Source: Campylobacter sp. RM12651
GTDB lineage: Bacteria > Campylobacterota > Campylobacteria > Campylobacterales > Campylobacteraceae
DNA: 64,000 nt
Direction of reading: 5' to 3'
NCBI RefSeq assembly: GCF_022369475.1
Contig: NZ_CP059600.1
Coordinates: 1,859,355-1,923,354 of the forward strand
This document shows, piece after piece, positions 8,523 through 15,476 of the stretch. Made by a program: the position numbers and the translations under genes. How positions within the stretch are numbered: position 1 is the stretch's first letter; each line of letters starts with the position of its first letter. Below the pieces are notes generated by a model, which saw only the letters and a program-made list of their open reading frames with translations, had not been told where the DNA came from and made no database searches.

Positions 8523-8761
8523 TATTTATCCTTAAGTGCATTTTCTAAAAACAATATTTCATTTATATAATTTTTTTGCAAATATTCTAAATTAATTGAG
8601 ATTTGCTCTAATTCTTCTAAATTATAATCATTTAATTTTGCTAATAATTCATCGTAATCTAAGGCGAATTCAAAGCCTTTTGCAAAATTAATTTTAGTAT
8701 TATTATAAATTAGTTCTAAGTCTTTTAAAATTGATATTTGATTTGATATTTTCTCTAGCAT
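8522..8761 (-). CDS. Small helical hypothetical protein
   Basis: 79 residues, acidic and probably two or three helices (LEKISNQISILKDLELIYNN; LEELEQISINLEYLQKN). No recognised family. The stop overlaps the start of the following gene by one base and the start lies next to the DUF455 stop, so the three genes are translationally linked. Confidence 0.6.
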   Translation of the reverse strand: MLEKISNQISILKDLELIYNNTKINFAKGFEFALDYDELLAKLNDYNLEELEQISINLEYLQKNYINEILFLENALKDK

Positions 8762-8762
8762 A

Positions 8763-9563
8763 TTAATTAAAATTCTTTTTTATTTCATCTAATTCATCTT
8801 GGGTATATCCAGCCATAATTCTAGCGTTTTCATTCATATTTTTAATAGGTCTTATTAGGTGTTTGTATTCTAAGAGTAAATCACAAAAATTCTCATTTGT
8901 CCCACCTGCGTTTTTATACCATCTATCGCCTTTATTTACATGGCTTATTTCATCGTGCAAGATGATTTTTAAAACTTCTAATAATTTTGATTTTATTTGG
9001 TGTTTTGTGCTGCTTATTTTTTTAACCACAAAAGGATTAGCATCAAGCCCACAAGCTTCTAAATGCCTATGCACGACCCCCATTCTAACCTTAAAACTAG
9101 AATTAGTAGCTCTCATAGCGTCAAATAAATTAGTATGCACCCCAAAATCTCCGTATTTATATCCTAGCTCATTTAAAGCGTCGTTTAATAGACTAAAGTG
9201 TAAGCATTCTTCTTTAGCTATTTCTAAAAAATCACTCGCAAACAAAAGCCCGCCGGTATGATAAAATCTATAAGCAGCATCTAATGCAAGGTCAATTGCT
9301 GAATACTCAATATGAGCTATTTGGTGTAAGGTCTTTGCTAAAGCATTATCAGAACTTAGTTCTTTTGGTCTTTTAATCCTTGTTGGGTGAATAATCTCAA
9401 GGCTTTTTGCATAACTTGGCTCTTCTAAAACTAAAGGCTCGTATTCATTATAAGCTAGGTTATTGCTTAAAAAATCATCGTAAAAATCATCAAATTTAGC
9501 TAATTTTTTAGCATAATCACTCTCGCTTAAAACATCAAATAAAGTATGCGAATAATCTTTCAT
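8763..9563 (-). CDS. DUF455-family ferritin-like protein
   Basis: 266 residues with the metal-ligand pattern of the DUF455 ferritin-like family: AHIEYSAIDLALDAAYRF (ExxxD after AHIE), KEECLHFSLL (ExxH), VHRHLEACGLD and ILHDEISHV (HDExxH). These fit a di-iron or di-manganese four-helix bundle. Members are annotated as putative oxygenases or related to tRNA hydroxylase MiaE; the substrate here is unknown. Start behind AAGGA; first gene of a three-gene operon. Confidence 0.82.
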   Translation of the reverse strand: MKDYSHTLFDVLSESDYAKKLAKFDDFYDDFLSNNLAYNEYEPLVLEEPSYAKSLEIIHPTRIKRPKELSSDNALAKTLHQIAHIEYSAIDLALDAAYRFYHTGGLLFASDFLEIAKEECLHFSLLNDALNELGYKYGDFGVHTNLFDAMRATNSSFKVRMGVVHRHLEACGLDANPFVVKKISSTKHQIKSKLLEVLKIILHDEISHVNKGDRWYKNAGGTNENFCDLLLEYKHLIRPIKNMNENARIMAGYTQDELDEIKKNFN

Positions 9564-9800
9564 ATTAGTCCTTAAAGCTTATAAATGCGATTTTTTATTT
9601 TATAAAATCTTTGATAAAAACATAGTTTTACCAAAGATTATTAAAAAGAATTTAAATAAATACTATTTAAATTCTTTTATTGTCTATAAATCTTGATTTT
9701 ATTTTACGAAATTAATAAATATTTTTATTTATCAATATTTTAACTAAGTCTAATTTAGCTAGATTTTGCGATGGAATTTTTAATATATCTAATAGATTTT

Positions 9801-9831
9801 AATTTCACATTTGTGTAAATAAAGTGAAATT
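9801..9831. promoter_or_regulatory. Dif-like inverted-arm site upstream of pilin A1
   Basis: The 31-bp element has arms AATTTCAC (9801-9808) and GTGAAATT (9824-9831); allowing mismatches the arms extend to about 12 bp around a 7-bp centre, the layout of a tyrosine-recombinase (dif/Xer-like) site. The right arm is conserved upstream of all three A-class pilin genes; the left arm is degraded in the other two. It could also simply be part of the promoter region. Recombinase use is inference, based on the recombinase gene at 12795-13712. Confidence 0.4.
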
Positions 9832-9963
9832 ATTTTTTAAGGAGATAGCCATGAAAAAGGGCTTTACAATGATTGAGTTGATTTTCGTAATCGTAATTTT
9901 AGGAATTTTAGCAGCAGTTGCAATTCCAAAACTAAATGCTACAAGAGATGACGCTGAGATAGC
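9807..9963 (+). repeat. 157-bp repeat, exact inverted copy at 12594-12750
   Basis: It spans the upstream region, RBS and first ~38 codons of pilin A1. By eye the copy at 12594-12750 (pilin A2, minus strand) is identical. A third, direct copy starts at 14395 (pilin A3) with very few differences. Such a pair can support inversion of the 2.8 kb between them or gene conversion. Confidence 0.9.
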
Positions 9964-10276
9964 TAAAGCAACAAGTAATATTTCTACATTAATAAGCGAT
10001 GTGAGTTCATACTATACAGCAAAAGGACAATTTAGTGCTACTTGGTCTGATATGACAAATGTTCCTAATGTACTTAGTTTAGATAAATCTAATACTGGAG
10101 CAGCTTCAGAATGCTTAACATTTACAGCTAGTGGAACCAGTATAGTAGCAACAAAAGGAGCAGGCGGAACTAAATGTGATAGGCTTTTAGGAATTAGCTC
10201 TGTTTCTACAATTTTAGGTACTATTGATGGTAGTAAATATACAATTGATTTAGCATCAAATACAGTTTCTTGGTAA
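9851..10276 (+). CDS. Type IV pilin/pseudopilin-like protein, class A copy 1
   Basis: The start is the ATG at 9851 behind AAGGAG; an upstream in-frame ATG lacks an RBS. The 141-residue prepilin has the prepilin-peptidase site MKKG|FTMIEL with Glu5, the hydrophobic assembly helix and the motif PKLNATRDDAE. A variable globular part follows with two cysteines (SECLTF, TKCDRL), likely a disulfide, and a C-terminus NTVSW. Prepilins of this type build type IV pili or type II secretion pseudopili. First gene of cassette 1; followed by a stem-loop, so it may be expressed more strongly than the genes after it. Confidence 0.85.
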   Translation: MKKGFTMIELIFVIVILGILAAVAIPKLNATRDDAEIAKATSNISTLISDVSSYYTAKGQFSATWSDMTNVPNVLSLDKSNTGAASECLTFTASGTSIVATKGAGGTKCDRLLGISSVSTILGTIDGSKYTIDLASNTVSW

Positions 10277-10278
10277 TA

Positions 10279-10299
10279 AGCTAGGTAATTTACCTAGCT
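10279..10299 (+). terminator. Stem-loop after pilin A1, possible attenuator
   Basis: AGCTAGGTAA and TTACCTAGCT form a perfect hairpin directly after the A1 stop. No T-run follows, so partial attenuation is more likely than full termination. Confidence 0.45.
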
Positions 10300-10315
10300 A
10301 AATTAAAGGATAAAA

Positions 10316-10621
10316 ATGAGCAAACACCTAGCAAGTTCTTGGAAAGACCACCAAGTAATATATGAAGATAATAGAATGCAAGTAATAAGTGCTAATTACA
10401 CTAATGAAAATTTAGAAAATGCAATAGGAATTTTTTGGAAAGAAATAGACAATGTTGCAAATGCTTATCCCGTTCAAGGAAATGCAATTTGCCCTATGCG
10501 TTTGAATGATGAACTTTCAGTAATCTTGCTTGAAGGTCTAAAATTAAATACAAAAAATAGATTAGAACTTATAGAAGATTTAATAAAATTTTATAAAAAC
10601 AAGCAGAAAGAAGAAAAATGA
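10316..10621 (+). CDS. Hypothetical protein coupled to pilin B1
   Basis: 101 residues, no signal peptide or membrane segment, family not recognised. The N-terminus is rich in aromatic and polar residues (SSWKDHQVIYEDNR), the middle has an acidic FWKEIDNVANAYP segment and the C-terminus is a charged helix. The start has AAAGGA; the stop overlaps the B1 start (ATGA), so translation is coupled. It occurs only in cassette 1; neither other cassette has a matching gene, and cassette 1 lacks a class C pilin. Confidence 0.65.
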   Translation: MSKHLASSWKDHQVIYEDNRMQVISANYTNENLENAIGIFWKEIDNVANAYPVQGNAICPMRLNDELSVILLEGLKLNTKNRLELIEDLIKFYKNKQKEEK

Positions 10622-11139
10622 AAAAAGCTTTTACAATGATAGAGCTAATCTTCGTAATAGTTATTCTAGGTATCTTAGCAGCAGTCGCGATACCTAAACT
10701 AAATGCTACGAGAGATGATGCTGAATTGTCAAAATCTATTATGAATTTTACTACATTAATGAGTGATTTGACATCTTATTATGTAGCAAAAAATGGTTTT
10801 GTAGGTATAAAAGTAGCAACAAACCAAGGTATAGCAAAGGCTACAAATGTTCCTTTAGGAAAACACAATTCAAACGAATTAACAAATTACCCTGCCGGCT
10901 ATATAACATATAAAAACAAAAATTGTCTTTATGTAGAAGCAATGGAAAATAGAAATTATATTTATATTAGAGGTAATGGTATATCAGAGTGCGAAACATT
11001 AATAGATAAAATTAATGAAAAAAATATAATAACTGAAATATATTCAGATACTACTTTTGCTACAAAATCGCAATTTACAAATAATGTATCAGATAAAAGA
11101 TATATAAAAATGTTAGCAAATAATGTTAATTGGGATTGA
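10618..11139 (+). CDS. Type IV pilin/pseudopilin-like protein, class B copy 1
   Basis: 173 residues. Prepilin site MKKA|FTMIEL (Ala at -1, unlike Gly in class A), then the conserved helix and PKLNATRDDAE. The first ~110 bp are nearly identical in DNA to the B2 and B3 genes but use different synonymous codons from class A. The variable part has cysteines in NKNCLYV and SECETL and ends NNVNWD. Coupled by ATGA to the preceding gene. It ends cassette 1, facing cassette 2 across a terminator. Confidence 0.85.
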   Translation: MKKAFTMIELIFVIVILGILAAVAIPKLNATRDDAELSKSIMNFTTLMSDLTSYYVAKNGFVGIKVATNQGIAKATNVPLGKHNSNELTNYPAGYITYKNKNCLYVEAMENRNYIYIRGNGISECETLIDKINEKNIITEIYSDTTFATKSQFTNNVSDKRYIKMLANNVNWD

Positions 11140-11147
11140 TATAAAGG

Positions 11148-11177
11148 TTAAGAATTTAAATCACTTTAAATTCTTAA
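11148..11177. terminator. Bidirectional terminator between converging pilin cassettes
   Basis: TTAAGAATTTAAA (11148-11160) and TTTAAATTCTTAA (11165-11177) form a 13-bp perfect stem with loop TCAC, between the B1 end and the C2 end. Confidence 0.65.
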
Positions 11178-11632
11178 TACACCACATTACTTCCACCAAC
11201 AGGAATGTAAATAATATCACTTTTTGAAATATCTGTAAAATTATTATTTGTTTTTGAAATTCTTCCTGTTAGGTTTGATATTATTTTAGGGTCATTTAAT
11301 ACTATATCGCATACTTTATCTTGACCTTTTGATTTTTTTATTACTACATAATAATCATCAAGGCTTATTTCTAAACAAGGCTTATTTTTAACTTTATAAA
11401 CTCCACTATCTAAAGCAACATTTGTCATTGTTTTAATATCTTTAGCAAACTCATTATGAGCTGTGTAATAACTAGCTAAATCTCCTATTAATAATGTAAT
11501 ATTTTGATTAGCTTTAACTATTTCAGCATCATCTCTTGTAGCATTTAGTTTAGGAATTGCAACTGCTGCTAAAGCTCCTAATATTACAATAACAAATATT
11601 AGCTCTATCATTGTGAAAGCTTGTTTTACCAT
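11174..11632 (-). CDS. Type IV pilin/pseudopilin-like protein, class C copy 2
   Basis: 152 residues, prepilin site KQA|FTMIEL. Both ends are nearly identical to pilin C3 (15477-15935): the first ~110 bp and the last ~110 bp, the latter coding for TGRISKTNNNFTDISKSD and ending GGSNVVY. Only the middle differs. Two cysteines (NKPCLEI, DKVCDIV). It overlaps B2 by 7 bp and is the last gene of inverted cassette 2. The pattern of constant ends and a variable middle suggests segmental gene conversion between class C copies. Confidence 0.85.
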   Translation of the reverse strand: MVKQAFTMIELIFVIVILGALAAVAIPKLNATRDDAEIVKANQNITLLIGDLASYYTAHNEFAKDIKTMTNVALDSGVYKVKNKPCLEISLDDYYVVIKKSKGQDKVCDIVLNDPKIISNLTGRISKTNNNFTDISKSDIIYIPVGGSNVVY

Positions 11633-12153
11633 AATACTCCACTTCCGCCTAGTCTAAAATATGTATCTGAATTATCTAAAGTGCTTTTTGGTATTTTAAA
11701 ATCATGATATGTATAACCATTACCAAATATACCTGAATTACTTATATTATCTATAAATTTTTGACAAGTAGAGTCTTTATCACCAGCACCTTTTTTTGCT
11801 GAAAAAGAATAAAAGGCTTCGCCATTACTATTAGTCCCAAATTTTAGTAATAAGCATTCACAAGTATTATTTACTTTCATCCAAGCAGCACCACCAGCTC
11901 TTGCAGGTTCACAATTTTTATTATGATATAAAGCAACACCTGTTAAATCTTGTGGATTATTACTAGTAGGTAGCGTTCCTTTAGAAGTATAATAGCTCGT
12001 TATATCTCCAATTAAAGTTGTAAGATTTGTATTTGCTTTAGCTAATTCAGCATCATCTCTCGTAGCATTTAGTTTAGGTATCGCGACTGCTGCTAAGATA
12101 CCTAGAATAACTATTACGAAGATTAGTTCTATCATTGTAAAAGCTTTTTTCAT
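11626..12153 (-). CDS. Type IV pilin/pseudopilin-like protein, class B copy 2
   Basis: 175 residues, prepilin site MKKA|FTMIEL; the first ~110 bp match B1 and B3 almost exactly. The body has cysteines in NKNCEP, CECLLL and TCQKF and the C-terminus GGSGVLW. Middle gene of the inverted cassette 2. It lies after a T-tailed terminator that follows A2, and overlaps C2 at its end, so B2 and C2 are cotranslated, possibly at lower level than A2. Confidence 0.85.
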   Translation of the reverse strand: MKKAFTMIELIFVIVILGILAAVAIPKLNATRDDAELAKANTNLTTLIGDITSYYTSKGTLPTSNNPQDLTGVALYHNKNCEPARAGGAAWMKVNNTCECLLLKFGTNSNGEAFYSFSAKKGAGDKDSTCQKFIDNISNSGIFGNGYTYHDFKIPKSTLDNSDTYFRLGGSGVLW

Positions 12154-12177
12154 CTTTATCCTTTCAAATTTAAAAAA

Positions 12178-12204
12178 GCCTAGTTAGGATAAACCTAACT
12201 AGGC
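12178..12204 (-). terminator. Terminator after pilin A2
   Basis: GCCTAGTTAGG and CCTAACTAGGC form an 11-bp perfect stem; on the minus strand a T-run follows. It separates A2 from B2 within cassette 2. Confidence 0.7.
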
Positions 12205-12232
12205 AACTAAAAATTATTTAGTTAAATTAATA

Positions 12233-12706
12233 TTACCAGCTTACACCACTTGCAGCGAAGTCAAATTTAACACTATCACTAGCTTTTTTGATAGTAGAAG
12301 TTGCACCTTTTGCGTCTGTGCTAGTTAAAATACTTTGAACAGAACTCATTTCTAATGCTTTTGTACATACTGGATCAGGTGCAGCCGCTGCTGCAACAGT
12401 TAGTTGTGAAGGATTTGCTGTATCTAAAGTAAATGTTAAACAAGCTTTACCTTTAACATTTAAAGTTTTGTTATCGGTTTCTAAAGCAACATTTGTCATT
12501 CTCTTAATATCTGCTTGAGCTTCTAATTTACCTTTAGAAGTATAATAAGATGCGAAATCACCCATAATTGTTGAGATATTTGTGCTTAGTTTTGCTATCT
12601 CAGCGTCATCTCTTGTAGCATTTAGTTTTGGAATTGCAACTGCTGCTAAAATTCCTAAAATTACGATTACGAAAATCAACTCAATCATTGTAAAGCCCTT
12701 TTTCAT
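12233..12706 (-). CDS. Type IV pilin/pseudopilin-like protein, class A copy 2
   Basis: The start is the ATG at 12706 behind AAGGAG, exactly as in A1 and A3. 157 residues with MKKG|FTMIEL and the shared N-terminal helix; the variable part has cysteines in GKACLTF and DPVCTKAL, an Ala-rich stretch, and ends ASGVSW. Upstream region and first ~38 codons are an exact inverted copy of A1. Lead gene of inverted cassette 2. The recombinase gene ends about 90 bp upstream of this start, on the same strand. Confidence 0.86.
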   Translation of the reverse strand: MKKGFTMIELIFVIVILGILAAVAIPKLNATRDDAEIAKLSTNISTIMGDFASYYTSKGKLEAQADIKRMTNVALETDNKTLNVKGKACLTFTLDTANPSQLTVAAAAAPDPVCTKALEMSSVQSILTSTDAKGATSTIKKASDSVKFDFAASGVSW

Positions 12707-12794
12707 GGCTATCTCCTTAAAAAATAATTTCACTTTATTTACACAAATGTAAATCAAAAGCGTTGGTGTATTTTATTTATATTATTCTTAAATT

Positions 12795-13712
12795 TTACTT
12801 AAAATATGACAAATTTTTAAGTTTGGCATACTCACTTTTAGAATAAATTTCGTGCGAATAAACCCTACTTAACATTGTTATATCGTTGTGTCCTAAATGC
12901 TTTGCGATGATTGGTAAATCAAGCTTTAAATGTATGCAGTTTGAAGCAAAAGTGTGCCTTGTAGAGTGTAGGCTACCTATTTTTAAATTCAGAGATTTTT
13001 TTAATTTATTAAACTGATAATAAATAGCAAAATAATCTAAACTAAAATGAGAAAAATTAATATTTTCTAATTCTTTTTTAAGTGCGTTTGATAGCGGGAT
13101 TATCCTTGATTTTCCATTTTTTGGAGTGGTTATGCCGTATCTTGTGGCGTTTTTGGTAATGCTTATTAAGTTTTGCTTATAATTTATATCTTTTTTGGTG
13201 ATTGCTAATATTTCACTAGCTCTTGCTCCTGTGTAAAAAGCAAAATATAAAAATGTTTTAAGCTCTCCTTTGGCTTTATTTAATAGCTTTTTTATGTGAA
13301 GTTGTTTGATGGTTTTGTTTGGTTTAATGGCTTTTGTAGGTTTTAGGAATTTGATATTTTTTAATGGATTTTGAGTGATTATTCCTAGTTCTAAAGCTAA
13401 ATTTATACCTTCATTTGCGTATGATATGAGTTGTTTTATAGTGCTATATTTTAATGATTTTTCTTGTAAAGTTTTTATCAATTCATAAGCTTTTAATTTT
13501 GTAAATTCTTTGATTTTTATATCTTTTAATATTTCAAAAAGCATTTTATGAAGATATTTTTTGTTTTCAATTGTGCTTGGCTTTAAAGATGATTTTTTAA
13601 ACTCAAATGAATAAAGGCAAAAATATTTTAGGCTTAATTCTGTTTGGTTTTTGAATAGTTTAAATAATGGCTTAAAAGCAATTTTGCATAGAAATCTTAA
13701 TAATTTTAACAT
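12795..13712 (-). CDS. Tyrosine recombinase (phage integrase/Xer-like)
   Basis: 305 residues. The catalytic domain has a complete set: Arg in TGARASEIL, Lys in TPKNGKSR, His-x-x-Arg in HSTRHTFAS, LGHND and the Tyr nucleophile in SRVYSH. The N-terminal 100 residues are basic and helical, like a core-binding domain. It cuts and rejoins DNA by a 3'-phosphotyrosine intermediate. It lies between inverted pilin cassette 2 and direct cassette 3 and shares a short promoter region with the divergent toxin-antitoxin pair. It could drive rearrangement of the pilin array or be a remnant of a mobile element; XerH, the Campylobacter chromosome-dimer recombinase, is usually longer and was not assumed. Confidence 0.85.
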   Translation of the reverse strand: MLKLLRFLCKIAFKPLFKLFKNQTELSLKYFCLYSFEFKKSSLKPSTIENKKYLHKMLFEILKDIKIKEFTKLKAYELIKTLQEKSLKYSTIKQLISYANEGINLALELGIITQNPLKNIKFLKPTKAIKPNKTIKQLHIKKLLNKAKGELKTFLYFAFYTGARASEILAITKKDINYKQNLISITKNATRYGITTPKNGKSRIIPLSNALKKELENINFSHFSLDYFAIYYQFNKLKKSLNLKIGSLHSTRHTFASNCIHLKLDLPIIAKHLGHNDITMLSRVYSHEIYSKSEYAKLKNLSYFK

Positions 13713-13737
13713 TTTTTATCCTTTTTATATAATATGT

Positions 13738-13761
13738 ATTATATTGTATTGATAATATAAT
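13738..13761. promoter_or_regulatory. Palindromic operator in divergent recombinase / antitoxin promoter
   Basis: ATTATATT (13738-13745) and AATATAAT (13754-13761) are perfect inverted arms with an 8-bp spacer, in the 85 bp between the recombinase start and the antitoxin start. RelB-type antitoxins usually repress their own promoter at palindromes, so the recombinase may be controlled by the same site. Confidence 0.4.
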
Positions 13762-13797
13762 ATTTATTACATATAATTACTTAAAAAAGGAGTGAAA

Positions 13798-14046
13798 ATG
13801 AAAAATATTTCAATAAGAATAAGTGAAGAAGACAAAATCGCAGTTGAAAATATATTTAATGAATTAGGACTTACTTTAAGTAGTGCTACACTTGCATTTT
13901 ACAAACAAGTAATTATTAATAATGGCTTACCATTTGAGCTAAAAGTCGATCCATTTTATTCTAAAAAAAATATTGATAGATTAAAAAAATCTATCGCTGA
14001 ATTGGAAAAAGGTGAATACATTACAAAAGATGTTTTAAATGATTAA
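13798..14046 (+). CDS. RelB/DinJ-type antitoxin
   Basis: The start is the ATG at 13798 with AAAAGGAG 6 nt upstream, preferred to the GTG two codons earlier. 82 residues with a ribbon-helix-helix N-terminus (NISIRISEEDKIAVENIFNE) and LGLTLSSATLAFYKQVI, typical of RelB/DinJ, followed by a disordered toxin-binding tail ending KGEYITKDVLND. It overlaps the toxin gene by 8 bp. It would neutralise the toxin and repress the operon. Confidence 0.85.
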   Translation: MKNISIRISEEDKIAVENIFNELGLTLSSATLAFYKQVIINNGLPFELKVDPFYSKKNIDRLKKSIAELEKGEYITKDVLND

Positions 14047-14302
14047 ATGCTGGTCTAATGATGCTTGGGAAGATTTTTTGTATTGGCAAGAAAACGATAA
14101 ACAAGTGCTAAAAAGGATTATAGAATTAATAAAAGACATTGATAGAAATGGCTATTTAGGGATAGGAAAACCAGAGAGATTAAGCGGTGATTTAGCTGGT
14201 TATTATAGTAGAAGAATTGATAAAAAAAATAGGATTGTATATAAAATCGCAGATGGAAAAATCCTAATCGCTCAATGCGGCTCTCATTATAAAGACAAAT
14301 AA
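14039..14302 (+). CDS. yoeB: YoeB/Txe-type ribosome-dependent mRNA interferase
   Basis: 87 residues closely following the YoeB pattern: AWEDFLYWQENDKQVLKRI, GIGKPERLSGDLAGYYSRRI, NRIVY and a C-terminal CGSHYKDK with the His-Tyr pair. The catalytic Glu (in KPERL), Arg (SRRI) and His are present, so the toxin should be active. YoeB cleaves mRNA in the ribosomal A site. Paired with the overlapping RelB-type antitoxin. The module sits between recombinase and pilin cassette 3, where it could stabilise the locus against loss. Confidence 0.88.
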   Translation: MIKCWSNDAWEDFLYWQENDKQVLKRIIELIKDIDRNGYLGIGKPERLSGDLAGYYSRRIDKKNRIVYKIADGKILIAQCGSHYKDK

Positions 14303-14340
14303 GCTTATAAATCTTCAAAATATTAAAAATTGTCAAAATA

Positions 14341-14361
14341 TTAGCTAGTTTAACTAGCTAA
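14341..14361. terminator. Stem-loop after the toxin gene
   Basis: TTAGCTAGTT (14341-14350) and AACTAGCTAA (14352-14361) are exact reverse complements, between the toxin gene and the A3 upstream region. Confidence 0.45.
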
Positions 14362-14401
14362 ATTCGATATGAAATTTTAATTAGAAAATCAACTTTTGTG
14401 T

Positions 14402-14416
14402 AAATAAAGTGAAATT
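14402..14416 (+). repeat. 15-bp inverted repeat flanking pilin A3 (left copy)
   Basis: AAATAAAGTGAAATT here is the exact reverse complement of AATTTCACTTTATTT at 14884-14898, just after the A3 coding region. The same sequence is the right arm of the site upstream of A1 and A2, but those genes have no downstream copy. Confidence 0.75.
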
Positions 14417-14435
14417 ATTTTTTAAGGAGATAGCC

Positions 14436-14885
14436 ATGAAAAAGGGCTTTACAATGATTGAGTTGATTTTCGTAATCGTAATTTTAGGAATTTTAGCAGC
14501 AGTTGCAATTCCTAAACTAAATGCTACAAGAGATGACGCTGAAATAGCTAAAGCAGCTAGCAATTTCTCAACAGCAATAAGCGATATTACATCTTATTAT
14601 ACAGCTAAAGGAAATTTTGATGACCTAAGCAAAATGACGAATGTTGCCTTGGGAACTAATGGTGAATTTAAAATAAAAAATAAAACTTGTGCAACAATTA
14701 CTGCTCCTAAAACAGGTAGTGAGGTTGTAATTAAAGCTGGTAGTGATATAAGTGAAGCTATTTGTGATTCGTTTGATAAAGTTAGTAGTATAGCTGCTAT
14801 TCTAGGTAATGCCAAATTATCAACCTATGTATCTACTGGTGATGGGTATAAAATTAAGTTAGGTGGCGGAAATATTTCTTTCTAA
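14436..14885 (+). CDS. Type IV pilin/pseudopilin-like protein, class A copy 3
   Basis: Start at the ATG at 14436 behind AAGGAG, same upstream block as A1 and A2. 149 residues with MKKG|FTMIEL, the shared helix and PKLNATRDDAE; variable part with cysteines in NKTCATI and EAICDSF and C-terminus GGGNISF. Lead gene of cassette 3. The gene is bracketed by a 15-bp perfect inverted repeat (14402-14416 and 14884-14898), so the whole reading frame could be inverted as a unit. A T-tailed terminator follows. Confidence 0.86.
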   Translation: MKKGFTMIELIFVIVILGILAAVAIPKLNATRDDAEIAKAASNFSTAISDITSYYTAKGNFDDLSKMTNVALGTNGEFKIKNKTCATITAPKTGSEVVIKAGSDISEAICDSFDKVSSIAAILGNAKLSTYVSTGDGYKIKLGGGNISF

Positions 14886-14898
14886 TTTCACTTTATTT
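14884..14898 (-). repeat. 15-bp inverted repeat flanking pilin A3 (right copy)
   Basis: AATTTCACTTTATTT overlaps the last two bases of the A3 stop codon and is the exact inverse of 14402-14416. Confidence 0.75.
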
Positions 14899-14911
14899 GA
14901 TGAATATTACA

Positions 14912-14948
14912 AAGCTAAGTTTGGTAAAATCCAAGCTTAGCTTTTTTT
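14912..14948 (+). terminator. Rho-independent terminator after pilin A3
   Basis: AAGCTAAGTTTGG and CCAAGCTTAGCTT pair over 13 bp with one G-U, followed by a run of T. It separates A3 from B3, like the terminator between A2 and B2. Confidence 0.75.
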
Positions 14949-14966
14949 AAATTTTAAAGGACAAAG

Positions 14967-15437
14967 ATGAAAAAAGCTTTTACAATGATAGAACTAATCT
15001 TCGTAATAGTTATTCTAGGTATCTTAGCAGCAGTCGCGATACCTAAACTAAATGCTACGAGAGATGATGCTGAAATTACAAAAGGTGTTAGTAATTTCTC
15101 AACACTTCTTAGTGATATAGCTTCTTATTACACAGCTAAAGGAAGTTTTGCTACCAATATACAAGATATGACAAATGTAGTAATGCAACCACACACATCA
15201 AACACTTCAACAGCTTATTTGTATATTAAAGATTTAAATTGTGTAACAATTAATGCACAAGCTGGTGGAAGTACAATTAAAATTTTTGCTTCTCCTGATT
15301 ATAACAAAGGTGTTTGCAAATCATTCTTCGCAACTAGTAGTGTAAGAGCAGCTATGGGAAATGAAGATATAGGGGCTCATTTAGGAAATGCTAGTGCCTA
15401 TGAAATCAAACTCGGTGGCGGAAATGTTAATTTTTAA
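14967..15437 (+). CDS. Type IV pilin/pseudopilin-like protein, class B copy 3
   Basis: 156 residues with RBS AAAGGAC and prepilin site MKKA|FTMIEL; the first ~110 bp are nearly identical to B1 and B2. Cysteines in DLNCVTI and KGVCKSF; C-terminus GGGNVNF. Middle gene of cassette 3. A stem-loop overlaps the stop codon region, then C3 follows. Confidence 0.85.
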   Translation: MKKAFTMIELIFVIVILGILAAVAIPKLNATRDDAEITKGVSNFSTLLSDIASYYTAKGSFATNIQDMTNVVMQPHTSNTSTAYLYIKDLNCVTINAQAGGSTIKIFASPDYNKGVCKSFFATSSVRAAMGNEDIGAHLGNASAYEIKLGGGNVNF

Positions 15438-15458
15438 CCTAGAAACTAATCTAGGTTA
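15435..15458 (+). terminator. Stem-loop at the end of pilin B3
   Basis: TAACCTAGA and TCTAGGTTA form a 9-bp stem that includes the stop codon. No T-run; it may limit transcription or protect the mRNA end. Confidence 0.4.
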
Positions 15459-15476
15459 GTTACTTTAAGGAAGTTA

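Noticed and set aside
12795-13712. Naming the tyrosine recombinase XerH
   Set aside because: It is shorter than the usual Campylobacter XerH, and its context (pilin array, TA pair) differs from the chromosome-dimer resolution locus; only the family call is supported.
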